Positions 9,224 to 17,844 of a stretch of DNA of 39,125 bases are shown piece after piece. A program made the position numbers and the translations under genes. The DNA comes from Candidatus Altimarinota bacterium (GTDB lineage: Bacteria > Cyanobacteriota > Cyanobacteriia > Cyanobacteriales > Microcystaceae): assembly GCA_012031035.1 (NCBI GenBank), contig JAAUUT010000044.1:1-39125 (forward strand), read 5' to 3'. The notes under the pieces are model-generated. The model saw nothing but the letters and a program-made list of their open reading frames with translations, did no database searches and had not been told where the DNA came from. Within the stretch, counting starts at the first letter, position 1. Each line of letters starts with the position of its first letter.

Positions 9224-10285
9224 CTAAATTTTATTTGAAGTGAGTTCCTGTATAAAAAGCTCGACTAATTCTGCTGTATTCACTAATATTTCTTCACCTT
9301 GAGGAGCGAGATCGGCGGTACGATAACCGTTAGCCAAAATCTTTTCTTGAGCTTGGATTAAACTTCTGGCGGCTTCTTTTTCTCCCCATTGCTCCAACAT
9401 TAGAATAACTCCTGCTAGCGTTCCTAATGGATTAGCAATGCCTTTTCCTGCAATATCGGGTGCTGTTCCATGAATGGCTTCATACATCCCAAAACCGCTT
9501 GTATTTAAGCTAGCAGAACCAAGCAAACCAATCGAACCCACGATTGCTCCCCCAATATCGCTGAGAATATCCCCAAAAAGATTGCTAGCAAGAATCACAT
9601 CAAAATGCTGGGGATTGGTGACTAATTGCATCGCCAGATTATCTACCAACATCGGTTCGATAACCACTTCAGGAAAGGCTTTTGCTTCTTCTGTTACCAG
9701 ACGAGTCCACGGTAAATAAGGAAGCGCATTTTCTTTGTGAGCGACGGTTAGTAACCCTCGACGGTTATTAGCCTTCTGGAGTGCGACTTTCGCAATACGC
9801 CTTATCTCCCAGTCATAGTATTGCATCGTATGATAACCATAAGCACCTTTCTCATCTTCATCTCGTCTCGAAGCACCAAAATAAATACCGCTGGTCAGTT
9901 CCCGCACGAACAGAATATCAACTGCTTTAAGTTTTTCAGCTTTAAGCGAAGCCTTATGGAGCAAACTGTCAAAAGTACGAACGGGACGTAGATTAGCAAA
10001 GAAATCAAAATGTTTTCGCAACTCCAACAGTCCTCCTTTAGAAACTGCACCGAAAATAATGCCATCAGAACCTTCGCACAATTGTCTGGTTGCCTCTGGA
10101 CAAAAACTTCCTAATATGGTATACGCAGGGTTTCCGATCGCACCATAATCGACTTTGACAGAAAACCCATTGAGTCGAGCGACTGAATAGAGAATCTTTA
10201 AAGCAGCTTCTACAACTTCTGGCCCAATTCCTTCACCAGGAAGAGCTACCACGCAATACTGACGAGAAAGCGAAGATTCGGACAT
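9224..10285 (-). CDS. LeuB-like/isocitrate-isopropylmalate dehydrogenase family protein
   Basis: A 353-residue beta-decarboxylating dehydrogenase. Visible family motifs are ALPGEGIGPEVV at the N-terminus, FANLRPVR, the substrate segment VRELTSGIYFG, VDNLAMQLV, NLFGDILSDIGG and the nucleotide-binding EAIHGTAPDIAGKGIANP. These enzymes oxidise and decarboxylate a 2-hydroxy acid using NAD(P). It differs from ordinary LeuB: the usual DKANVL around the catalytic Lys reads AHKENAL here, the N-terminal part is divergent, and the first loop has an Glu in GEG where GDG is usual. It may be a paralogue with another substrate. It starts 5 bp after the stop of a secreted PEP-CTERM-like protein gene, so they may share a transcript. 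No other leucine genes are nearby. Confidence 0.8.
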   Translation of the reverse strand: MSESSLSRQYCVVALPGEGIGPEVVEAALKILYSVARLNGFSVKVDYGAIGNPAYTILGSFCPEATRQLCEGSDGIIFGAVSKGGLLELRKHFDFFANLRPVRTFDSLLHKASLKAEKLKAVDILFVRELTSGIYFGASRRDEDEKGAYGYHTMQYYDWEIRRIAKVALQKANNRRGLLTVAHKENALPYLPWTRLVTEEAKAFPEVVIEPMLVDNLAMQLVTNPQHFDVILASNLFGDILSDIGGAIVGSIGLLGSASLNTSGFGMYEAIHGTAPDIAGKGIANPLGTLAGVILMLEQWGEKEAARSLIQAQEKILANGYRTADLAPQGEEILVNTAELVELFIQELTSNKI

Positions 10286-10290
10286 TAACG

Positions 10291-11322
10291 CTATTTTTTT
10301 CTCCTTTCTATACAGGTTAAAGTTGTCAAGAATAATAAAGCTAATACCGAACTCGGTTCGACCACTTTGGGAATTGTTTTTACTCTTCCAGTATTTAAGT
10401 TGGGATTCAAGAAAGTCGAGTTTTTACTCTTGCCAACAATATCCCAAGTTCCAACAGGCTTGTTAATGTGGAACGAACTTAACGTACAACCCATAAATTC
10501 CTGAAATTCTTGTAAGTCTTGACTGCCGCGAGCGTAGAAACACGACTCGGAATTTTCAGATGAGGCAGTTTCTTTAACAATGGGATTGAGATCTGGGGAG
10601 AGAAGATTCTCTGTATCCAGGTTTAAACCGCCTGTAAAAGGCTTAGAAGGCGAAGAGAGAGCAAATAATCGATTGTGAGCATTGTTCGCATTACTCGCCA
10701 ATAAAAGCGACTCTGAGGCAGATTGGTCAGAGGTAAGAAAAGTTTCTAAATCGAGTTCTAATTTTCTTCCCGTTAGGTCGTCGTCGAAAGCCGTATCAAT
10801 TAGACTGGGTTGGGCAACGACAAAGCGATCGCAAAGTACCGATCGACCGTTAACATCCAAAATTACAGTATAAGTACCTGCTTGAGTCGGTTTCGATCCT
10901 GAAAAATCGAGCGGGTAAGTTAAATAAGTATAGCGATCGCGGTTTACAGTAGGATAAGCCGCCGCTAAACTCCCATCGGGGGCAAGGACTCTTGCGACTA
11001 CGCGATCGTTGCTAACGTCGGCTCCTTGTGAATTGCGCAAGCCAATTTGTACGATTTCGTCCGGTTTTGTCCAGTTAGGCTCGCGAGGAGCCGTTATCTG
11101 CCAGTTAGAGGCTGAAATTGCTTTAGAAGAAGCTTGACATCCTGCCATTACCTGTTGCGGCCCCGGAGAAAGTGCCGAAGACGAAGGCGAAGTTGGACGA
11201 GCCGAACCAACATTTGCCCAACTCAAAAACAGAGTCGTCAATCCCCATATAGAAACAGAACGATAGAGCGATTTTGCTAAACTCTTGGCTAAAACCCCGG
11301 AATTCATCAGCAAACTAGGCAA
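10291..11322 (-). CDS. Secreted protein with PEP-CTERM-like sorting tail
   Basis: A 343-residue protein of unknown function. The N-terminus has basic residues, a hydrophobic core (VSIWGLTTLFLSW) and a likely cleavage site after VGSA (about residue 42), that is, a signal peptide. The middle is low in Cys and rich in Ser/Thr/Asn, with a stretch around residues 75-170 that could be a beta-sandwich (YTVILDVNGRSVLCDRFVV). The C-terminus reads VVEPSSVLALLFLTTLTCIERRKK in pieces: a PEP-like box (VEPSS), a hydrophobic helix and a basic end, as in PEP-CTERM exosortase substrates (canonical VPEPSS). A cyanoexosortase gene lies about 3.3 kb away. The gene precedes the LeuB-like gene by 5 bp on the same strand. 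The PEP-CTERM call is good but the Pro before Glu is replaced by Val. Confidence 0.7.
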   Translation of the reverse strand: MPSLLMNSGVLAKSLAKSLYRSVSIWGLTTLFLSWANVGSARPTSPSSSALSPGPQQVMAGCQASSKAISASNWQITAPREPNWTKPDEIVQIGLRNSQGADVSNDRVVARVLAPDGSLAAAYPTVNRDRYTYLTYPLDFSGSKPTQAGTYTVILDVNGRSVLCDRFVVAQPSLIDTAFDDDLTGRKLELDLETFLTSDQSASESLLLASNANNAHNRLFALSSPSKPFTGGLNLDTENLLSPDLNPIVKETASSENSESCFYARGSQDLQEFQEFMGCTLSSFHINKPVGTWDIVGKSKNSTFLNPNLNTGRVKTIPKVVEPSSVLALLFLTTLTCIERRKK

Positions 11323-11764
11323 TAGTTAATCCAGTTATATCCTACGCAATCGACTTGCCTTTTTCATTTTCAATTGAATTATCTTAATTTGAGGAAAGGT
11401 GTCGATTGAATGGCAAGATAGATTATGATAGCCATTCAGAATCTTCGCTGTCAAAATCCGAGATTGAGCAAGTCGATCGACTATTAACTTTGTCTCAGTA
11501 AATCCTAGCTCGATAAATTGAGAGTTACCTATAACAATCGACCATCTAATTTAGCGATAAAAGATGCTAAGACAATTATTTCTTACGCTTTGTCTGCGCG
11601 ATCGCGACCGAAAACTGACGGGAAAGAGTGATTATACAAACTCTCGAACTGACGGTTTAATAAATGCTTACGAGTTATTAGGATTCTGCGCGTACGAATG
11701 GTTGAAACCTTGCTCGCTCTTTAGAACAGCGAAGATGAGTCAACTAAATTCATTGAGGAAAACA
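11323..11764. other. Divergent intergenic region upstream of psbV
   Basis: About 440 bp between the divergent PEP-CTERM gene and psbV. It should hold both promoters and a long psbV leader. An open frame runs into psbV from 11564, but its extra 67 residues have no resemblance to a PsbV N-terminus and are ignored. No RNA gene is visible. Confidence 0.5.
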
Positions 11765-12250
11765 ATGGTGAAGCGATTCATTTGGGTTGCCATAGCAACT
11801 ATCTTTTTTGTTTTTCAATTTCACACAAACAGCGCGTCGGCTGTAGAACTTAATGCAAACACTCGTACTATTGTATTGAATGATGCGGGAGAAACAGTCA
11901 CCTTAAGTTCCGAAGAAGTCACTGAAGGTCAGCGTTTGTTCAACTCCAATTGCACAAAATGCCACCTTCAAGGCAAAACCAAAACCAATAACAACGTGAG
12001 TTTGGGCGTGAGCGATTTAGCTGGGGCCGAACCTCCCCGCGACAATCTCCTCGCTTTAGTTGATTATCTCAAAAATCCAACCAGTTACGATGGAGAAAAC
12101 AATCTGTCTGAGGAGCATCCTAATATCAGCAGACCAGATCTCTACCCCGAACTGAGAAATCTAACTGAAGACGATGTTTATAGTGTTGCGGGTTATATGC
12201 TGGTGGCCCCCAAACTAGATGAAAGATGGGGCGGAACGATCTATTTCTAA
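11765..12250 (+). CDS. psbV: Photosystem II extrinsic cytochrome c550
   Basis: A 161-residue PsbV precursor. Residues 1-26 form a signal peptide ending in NSASA, so the mature protein starts VELN as expected. The c-type haem site CTKCH is at C63-C66-H67, which is C37/C40/H41 of the mature protein; H118 (mature H92, in EEHPN) is the second axial ligand, giving the bis-His coordination typical of PsbV. It sits on the lumenal side of photosystem II and stabilises the Mn4CaO5 cluster. GAGGA at 11755-11759 is well spaced from the ATG at 11765. The C-terminus WGGTIYF is typical. A terminator follows. Confidence 0.97.
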   Translation: MVKRFIWVAIATIFFVFQFHTNSASAVELNANTRTIVLNDAGETVTLSSEEVTEGQRLFNSNCTKCHLQGKTKTNNNVSLGVSDLAGAEPPRDNLLALVDYLKNPTSYDGENNLSEEHPNISRPDLYPELRNLTEDDVYSVAGYMLVAPKLDERWGGTIYF

Positions 12251-12298
12251 ATACCGTTCTCTAACATCTTGGATTTAAATAGAAGCATTAACTAAATT

Positions 12299-12337
12299 CC
12301 CCCTCGTTTTTCTTTTAGAATTACCAGGGGGTTTTTT
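12299..12337 (+). terminator. Rho-independent terminator of psbV
   Basis: CCCCCT at 12299-12304 pairs with AGGGGG at 12326-12331 and is followed by six Ts at 12332-12337. It lies about 50 bp after the psbV stop and just before the ABC permease start at 12355. Confidence 0.75.
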
Positions 12338-12354
12338 CAGTTCTCAATAAACTT

Positions 12355-13230
12355 ATGACTAATCACCAACAAGCTTGGCAACGGTTTCGTCGAGATAGCA
12401 TGGCGATTTTAGGAGGAGCGATCCTGTTTGTTATTATCGTTGCCGTTGCGATCGGGCCTTTGATTTATAAAATCCCTATCGATCGCATCGATTTTGGTCA
12501 ATCGACTGCGCCGCCGAGTTGGGAGCATCCTTTTGGAACTAACGATCTCGGTCAAGATATTCTGTCACGAGTATTGTTTGGGGGTCGTATTTCCTTAACG
12601 GTGGCTCTAGCAGCAATGTTGGTCGCTGTTTTTTTAGGAACGTTTATTGGGGCAATTTCTGGGTTTTATGGAGGCGCGATCGATGCTATATTAATGCGTC
12701 TGACCGATTTATTTTTATCGCTTCCTCAATTACCTTTGCTGCTGTTAATAGTGTATTTGTTTCGAGATTCCATGAGAGCGATCGCCGGGCCAGAAGTCGG
12801 TATTTTTGTTTTAGTCGTTTTCGTTATTGGCGGACTCAATTGGATGTCTGTAGCGCGATTAGTTAGAGCTAATTTCCTTAAATTTCGCGAAATGGAATTT
12901 GTTATGGCAGCAACCGCGATCGGTGCTAGTCCGCGTCGTTTAATCTGGATTCATATTTTCCCCAATATCCTGGGCGTTATTATCATCGCTGCTACCCTAT
13001 CTGTTGGTAACGCCATTATCACTGAATCTACACTTAGCTTTTTAGGATTGGGCTTTCCCCCTGACGTTCCCACCTGGGGAAGAATGTTATATGATGCCCA
13101 AAACTATATAACTTCGGCTCCCCACATGGCATTATTTCCAGGCTTAGCAATCTTCTTGACCGTACTGAGCATCAATTATATTGGCGATGGTCTTCGGGAT
13201 GCCTTAGATCCAAAAAGCAATTATCAATGA
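12355..13230 (+). CDS. ABC transporter permease, DppC/OppC family (peptide/nickel)
   Basis: A 291-residue inner-membrane permease with about six membrane segments. The HPFGTNDLGQDILSRVLFG segment after the first membrane helix is diagnostic of DppC/OppC/NikC. The EAA loop, which contacts the ATPase, is visible as EFVMAATAIGASPRRLIWIHIFPN near residue 180-205 (read in two parts). The pairing DppB-type permease lies at 20070-21026 on the other strand; ATPase and binding-protein genes are not in the window. Dispersed genes for this importer are common in cyanobacteria. Substrate cannot be told: peptides, nickel and other small ligands are possible. Confidence 0.88.
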   Translation: MTNHQQAWQRFRRDSMAILGGAILFVIIVAVAIGPLIYKIPIDRIDFGQSTAPPSWEHPFGTNDLGQDILSRVLFGGRISLTVALAAMLVAVFLGTFIGAISGFYGGAIDAILMRLTDLFLSLPQLPLLLLIVYLFRDSMRAIAGPEVGIFVLVVFVIGGLNWMSVARLVRANFLKFREMEFVMAATAIGASPRRLIWIHIFPNILGVIIIAATLSVGNAIITESTLSFLGLGFPPDVPTWGRMLYDAQNYITSAPHMALFPGLAIFLTVLSINYIGDGLRDALDPKSNYQ

Positions 13231-13463
13231 TGAAAGAGAAATTATGAATGATGAATGATGAATGATGAATTATGAAAACTAGAAGGAAAGTAGTTTAGTA
13301 ATAAATATTCCCCCTTGTCTCCCTTGTCCCCCTTGTCTTACTTATCCTCCGAAGGACGAAGGACGAACTTTACACAATCTTGATAATTTTCCCCTCCATC
13401 AAGGCTTAATTTAGGGAATTCTTAGAGTGTAATAGATATAACCAATGTGAATTTCGCTTTTAT
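13231..13463. repeat. Intergenic repeats: ATGAATG tandem array and GGGACAAG-type repeat
   Basis: From about 13240 to 13275 the unit ATGAATG is repeated in tandem and ends in an ATGAATTATGAAAA stretch; its reverse complement recurs near 25760-25805 and 35261-35301. From about 13312 to 13375 a CCCTTGTCTCCCTTGTCC-type array followed by CCGAAGGACGAAGGACGAA is the reverse complement of the array starting at about 35065. These are dispersed non-coding repeats upstream of the aminotransferase gene. Confidence 0.7.
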
Positions 13464-14615
13464 ATGAGTGCTACTCCAGTAACCGTCCCTTTTGTCGATC
13501 TTTCCTGGCAGCATACACCCCTTAAAACCGAGATAGAACAAGCAATCCAGAACGTTATCGATCGCGGAGATTTTGTTTTAGGTCAGGCACTTTCGGAATT
13601 TGAAACCGCTTTTGCTAGCGCTTGTGGGGTAGATAATGGGATAGGAGTTGCGTCGGGGACGGACGCGATCGCACTGGGATTACAAGCTTGTGGGATTGGC
13701 GCTGGCGATGAAGTCCTCGTTCCTGCCAATACTTTTATTGCGACGGTTTTGGGAGTCATCCAAGCGGGAGCAACGCCTGTCTTGGTCGATTGCGATCCCC
13801 TAACTGCGCTTATCGATCTCAAGGCGGCAGAAGCAGCAATTACGCCTCAAACTAAAGCCATTGTTCCCGTCCATTTATACGGACAAATGGTTTCTCCAAC
13901 TCAATTACTCGATTTTGCTAGCACTTACAATTTACTAATTTTTGAAGATGCCGCCCAAGCTCATTTAGCTCGACGGGAAGGCTATGTTGCCGGAGGAGTG
14001 GGAATTGCAGCCGCTTTTAGCTTTTATCCGAGTAAAAATTTGGGAGCTTTGGGAAATGGGGGAATGTTAGTCACGCGCGATCGCGATGTTGCCCAAAAAG
14101 TCCGCACTCTGCGCAATTACGGAGCGACGAGCAAATACTATCATGCTCAATTAGGTAAAAATAGCCGTCTCGATACGCTACAAGCGGCAGTCCTCAACAT
14201 TAAATTACCTCATCTTGCCCAATGGAATCAATGGCGCAATCAAGCCGCTCAAACCTACGATCGCTTACTTCAACCGCTTAAGGTTAAAGGACTCGTTCCT
14301 ATTGAAAATCAAAGCGATTTAGGACACGTCTATCATCTTTATATTATTGAAGTCAGCGAACTTTTCCCGGTTAATCGCAGTGAGGTTCAAAATAAACTAG
14401 CCGATAGGGGCATTCAGACGGGCATTCACTATCCGCTTCCATGCCATCTCCAACCTGCCTGCGGCCATTTAGGCTATCGAATTGGCGATTTTCCTCATGC
14501 TGAAAAGTTATGCGATCGCATTTTATCCTTGCCAATGTACCCCGGTTTGAGTCAGGATCGAATTGAGTTTGTCTGCGAACAGTTACTATCAATTGCAGGC
14601 ATTTTTTCAATTTAA
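13464..14615 (+). CDS. DegT/DnrJ/EryC1/StrS family sugar aminotransferase
   Basis: A 383-residue PLP-dependent aminotransferase. The PLP lysine is K191 in FYPSKNLGALGNGG, the family signature. Other conserved parts are GVASGTDAIALGL (cofactor phosphate loop), EDAAQAHLA, the RNYGATSKYYH-NSRLDTLQAAVL active-site loop and GIHYPLPCH near the C-terminus. Members put an amino group on a nucleotide-linked keto-sugar for polysaccharide or glycan synthesis. It is followed by an exosortase, a Wza-like exporter and a Wzc-like co-polymerase on the same strand, which supports a role in exopolysaccharide building blocks. The exact sugar is not deducible. Confidence 0.9.
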   Translation: MSATPVTVPFVDLSWQHTPLKTEIEQAIQNVIDRGDFVLGQALSEFETAFASACGVDNGIGVASGTDAIALGLQACGIGAGDEVLVPANTFIATVLGVIQAGATPVLVDCDPLTALIDLKAAEAAITPQTKAIVPVHLYGQMVSPTQLLDFASTYNLLIFEDAAQAHLARREGYVAGGVGIAAAFSFYPSKNLGALGNGGMLVTRDRDVAQKVRTLRNYGATSKYYHAQLGKNSRLDTLQAAVLNIKLPHLAQWNQWRNQAAQTYDRLLQPLKVKGLVPIENQSDLGHVYHLYIIEVSELFPVNRSEVQNKLADRGIQTGIHYPLPCHLQPACGHLGYRIGDFPHAEKLCDRILSLPMYPGLSQDRIEFVCEQLLSIAGIFSI

Positions 14616-14660
14616 ATTAACGTTTTTTTCTCAAACTTTTTTCCTAAGCGGAACGTACTA

Positions 14661-15555
14661 ATGCTGGCAAAACAAAAACTTCCTATTTTCATCGAACAAA
14701 ATCTGTTTAACCTTATCGTTATTGTTTTACTAGGCGTTCTCTATGCTCCTTTGCTAGTTCATTGGTACGACGGTTGGTTAAACAAAAGTATTAATATCGA
14801 ACACGAATACTTTAGTCACGGACTGATTGGTATTCCTTATGCTGTTTATCTTTGTTGGATGCAGCGAAAAAAAATGGCTGCGTCTAGAAAATCATTCCCA
14901 TCCGTTAGGCGCAATTTTATTGTTAGTAGGGGCTGGATTTTATCTAACTGGTACTGTAGAGTTTGTTAATTTATCTTTTCCGATTCTTTTAACGGGATGG
15001 TGTCTTTGGAGCAAAGGAATTCCTGGTTTAAAATTGCAAGGTTTTGCTCTGTTGTTAGTTCTCCTCGCCACACCTAATTCAGTTCCTTACTTAATTACTC
15101 CCTATACTTTACCCCTACAAAAGTTTATTGCGGGTGCAGCAGGTTTTATTCTCATGCAGTTAGGGTTTAACGTTACTGTTGATGGAATTTATCTAGCCGT
15201 CGATGGAAAATTGGTAGAAGTTGCTCCCTATTGTGCGGGATTAAAAATGCTGTTTACAAGTCTTTATGTAGCACTAATGTTATTGCATTGGACAGAAAAC
15301 TTAAATAACAAAAATAAAATCGTTTTATTGTTAGGTGGATCGGTAGTTATTAGTATTGGAGCTAACATAGTTCGCAATACCTTATTAACTTTTTTTCATG
15401 GAAAAGGATACAATTCGCTATTCGTTTGGCTGCATGACTCATGGGGCGGCGATTTATATTCGGCTTTAATGTTAGGCGCGATCGTATTTTATCTAAAATT
15501 CTTGGATAAATACGACCCTCAAATAGAGCCAGAAACAACTCGTCAACTTGACTAA
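14661..15555 (+). pseudogene. Cyanoexosortase (exosortase family transpeptidase), interrupted by a +1 frameshift at an A8 run
   Basis: Two overlapping frames together make one exosortase of about 297 residues. The first (from ATG 14661) gives the N-terminus with the first membrane helix and EHEYFSHGLIGIPYAVYLCW. The second carries the rest to 15555. They join at AAAAAAAA (14867-14874): with seven As the reading would run CWMQRKKWLRLEN without a break. The catalytic residues of the exosortase/archaeosortase superfamily are present: Cys in EVAPYCAGLKML, Arg in NIVRNTLLT and His in WLHDSWGG. About eight membrane segments. Exosortases cut PEP-CTERM proteins and transfer them to a membrane or glycan target. 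The gene is followed at 15568 by its usual partner. Whether the frameshift is real, a slippage site or a sequencing error is open. Confidence 0.82.
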
Positions 15556-15567
15556 TATTTATGTTTT

Positions 15568-16299
15568 ATGGTTTCTAAAAATAGTGTCAAAAACTCAAGT
15601 CCTGCAATGGGCCTATTAAAAGTTAAAAAACAAATTTCTATTGCTCAACTAGCCCTTATTTTATTGCTAGTTACCGCGATCGCGCTCGGTGCGGTTCCTG
15701 GCTATTTGAGCGGTAAATGGAATTGGGTCGATTTGCCAAAAGTCGCCAACATCAAGCAGCTTCAAAATATTAGAGCAACTGGCTTATCCATTCCTAATTG
15801 GTCTACTCTCAAACAGCGAGAAGTATTTATCGGGGGAAACAAATGGTCATATCAGATTATGCAGCCACCAGGACAGAACCCCGTAGAATTGTTGCTCATG
15901 CCTCAAAAATATTATAAAAATCATCCCCAAGTCGAATGGATGGATCTGAAAGGGATCGAACGTTGGAGGACCGATTCTCACAAAACTTTACAGTTGAGCC
16001 TAGCAGAGGGAGAAAACCAAACCGTCAGCGCTCAATTTTTTAGGGCTTGGAATCAAAATACTTTTGTTATAGTACAGTGGTACGCTTGGCCGGGAGGCGG
16101 AAATTATTTGCCATTGTCTTGGTTTTTAGCCGATCAATGGGCGCAACTCCATCGCCAACGAGCCTCATGGATTGCCGTTAGCCTGAAAATTCCCGTCGAT
16201 CCCCTAGCAAGCGTAGAATCGACAGAAACATTGGCAAAATCCTTAGCACAAACCGTTCAAACGACCCTAGAAAAAGAGATTTTTGCGTCGAAGCACTAG
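15568..16299 (+). CDS. Cyanoexosortase system-associated protein
   Basis: A 243-residue protein with one N-terminal membrane segment (about residues 27-47, IAQLALILLLVTAIALGAVPGYL) and a soluble, presumably periplasmic, domain with PNWSTLKQREVFIGGNKWSY, QVEWMDLKGIERWRTDS and a Trp-rich centre (VQWYAWPGGGNYLPLSWFLADQW, read in parts). Proteins of this kind are found directly downstream of cyanobacterial exosortases and are named for that association (cyanoexosortase A or B system-associated); I cannot tell which of the two. It starts 12 bp after the exosortase stop, so both are likely co-transcribed. Its role is unknown, probably assistance of the transpeptidase or of polymer export. Confidence 0.78.
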   Translation: MVSKNSVKNSSPAMGLLKVKKQISIAQLALILLLVTAIALGAVPGYLSGKWNWVDLPKVANIKQLQNIRATGLSIPNWSTLKQREVFIGGNKWSYQIMQPPGQNPVELLLMPQKYYKNHPQVEWMDLKGIERWRTDSHKTLQLSLAEGENQTVSAQFFRAWNQNTFVIVQWYAWPGGGNYLPLSWFLADQWAQLHRQRASWIAVSLKIPVDPLASVESTETLAKSLAQTVQTTLEKEIFASKH

Positions 16300-16423
16300 G
16301 GTAGAGAAATAAGCTTCGTTAAAACTTGAGTAAGAGCTTTAACTTTTTTTTGCCGTTCTTACCGTATACTTTTTGATTTAATAGCGAATAATCTCGCTTT
16401 TTGGTTTGAGGATGGCTTTGATT

Positions 16424-17731
16424 ATGGATTGGCGACATCAGTTAAAAATTAGTTATCTTGCAATCGCACTTAATATGGCTTCTCGCAGTTCGTATTTTTT
16501 AGGGGCAATATTATTTGGACTAGTAAACTCCTTGGGGTTTGCCGGCGCTTGTTTGGCCCAAAGCGATCCTCTTCGAGATCCAATGTCGCTTCCTCAACCC
16601 CAATCGCCGGAAAATCCTAATCCAACATCTAGTGATGAGCTATCTTCTCCCTCGCTAACCCCTCAGTCGCCAACTTTTAGACAAGAAGATCTCCCCCCAA
16701 GAACTTACGATCCTCCTGTTTATCAAGAACGAGATTCCAAAGTTTTTAGAACTTATCAACTCGATATTGGAGACGGGATTAGCATTATCGTTCAAGACTT
16801 TCCAGAGTTCAGTTTTGCGGGAGTCATCGGTTCTGATGGTAATATTTTCGTACCGATTCTTGGGAAAGTTCCGGTTATCGGACTGACGATAGAAGAGGTA
16901 GAAACTAAAATTGCCTACGAACTCGGTCGTCTTTTTCTAAAAGAAGAACCTGAAGTTATTGCATCTCTATCAACACCGCGTCCAATTCAGCTTACTCTGT
17001 TAGGCGAAATAGGAAGACCGGGTTTTTATACCCTTCCATCAGGGACATCGATTGTATCGATTTTGCTTTCCGCCGGAGGCGCAACGCCAAAAGCCGATTT
17101 GCGATCGATTATCGTTCGCCGTCCCTTACTCGATGGGACAATTTTAGAAGAAAAAGTTGACTTGTATACTCCCTTGCTCAAAGGACAAAAAGTTCCAGAA
17201 GTTCTTCTTCAAGGAGGCGATACAGTCATTGTCTCAAAAATGGAATTTGGGCAAGAACAAGGTTACGATCGCGGTTTAATCGCTCGCACTAACTTAGTTC
17301 AGCCAACGATTACCGTTCGCGTCCTATCGCCGAATGCTGCTGCTTCAGGCATTAGCCTGCGCAATATCACCGTACCGACTAATAGCACTTTTCTCGATGT
17401 CGTAGCCAGTCTTCCCAGTACGGATCCTATCAGAGTTAACTTTGATGAAGTTGCTTTGCTGCGTTTTGACCCAGAAAAAGGTAGAGTAGTTAGCCAAGAG
17501 CTAAATCCTATCGGAGCCGTTCAAGGCGATCTCGCTCAAAATGTTCCGCTACAAGATCAGGATGTCATTGTCATCAGCCGGACTTTACTTGGGGATATTT
17601 TAGCGACCTTCCGTACCATTACTCAGCCCGTTCGAGACGTATTTGGCTTCTCTAATTTTATTTTGAACGTACCCGACCAAATCGAAAGATTAGGAGAGGG
17701 AGGAGGAGGAAGAGGTAGATTTGGGTTTTAA
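16424..17731 (+). CDS. Polysaccharide export protein, Wza/SLBB family
   Basis: About 436 residues. The N-terminus has a signal sequence (hydrophobic core FLGAILFGLVNSLGFAGACLAQ), and then a Pro/Ser-rich linker (about 55-100). The poly-export domain follows (YQLDIGDGISIIVQDFPEF ... GSDGNIFVPILGKVPVIGLT), then SLBB repeats (IQLTLLGEIGRPGFYTLPSG and a second further on near residue 290-370). The end is Gly-rich. Wza-type proteins form the outer-membrane or periplasmic channel for polysaccharide export. The Cys in GACLAQ could be a lipobox but the fit is poor. Start is uncertain: ATG 16412, 16424 or 16475 are all possible; GAGG lies at 16408-16411. It precedes a Wzc-like gene, the normal export pair. 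Confidence 0.85.
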   Translation: MDWRHQLKISYLAIALNMASRSSYFLGAILFGLVNSLGFAGACLAQSDPLRDPMSLPQPQSPENPNPTSSDELSSPSLTPQSPTFRQEDLPPRTYDPPVYQERDSKVFRTYQLDIGDGISIIVQDFPEFSFAGVIGSDGNIFVPILGKVPVIGLTIEEVETKIAYELGRLFLKEEPEVIASLSTPRPIQLTLLGEIGRPGFYTLPSGTSIVSILLSAGGATPKADLRSIIVRRPLLDGTILEEKVDLYTPLLKGQKVPEVLLQGGDTVIVSKMEFGQEQGYDRGLIARTNLVQPTITVRVLSPNAAASGISLRNITVPTNSTFLDVVASLPSTDPIRVNFDEVALLRFDPEKGRVVSQELNPIGAVQGDLAQNVPLQDQDVIVISRTLLGDILATFRTITQPVRDVFGFSNFILNVPDQIERLGEGGGGRGRFGF

Positions 17732-17844
17732 CTTAACGAGCAAACGTTCGCGATCGCCGTAACCATTTTGCTTAAAAAATTGTCTCAATTTCTTCTGGAA
17801 ACAACCGTTAAAATATAGGCATTCGTAAGATTAATTGATTAGCT

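Noticed and set aside
11564..11764. N-terminal extension of psbV by 67 residues
   Set aside because: PsbV has a signal peptide that begins at the ATG at 11765, with a good Shine-Dalgarno before it; the extension is leader DNA read in frame.
14827..14870. Separate start for the second exosortase frame at ATG 14827
   Set aside because: The residues encoded before 14874 in that frame do not resemble the family, while the first frame does; joining at the A-run is better.
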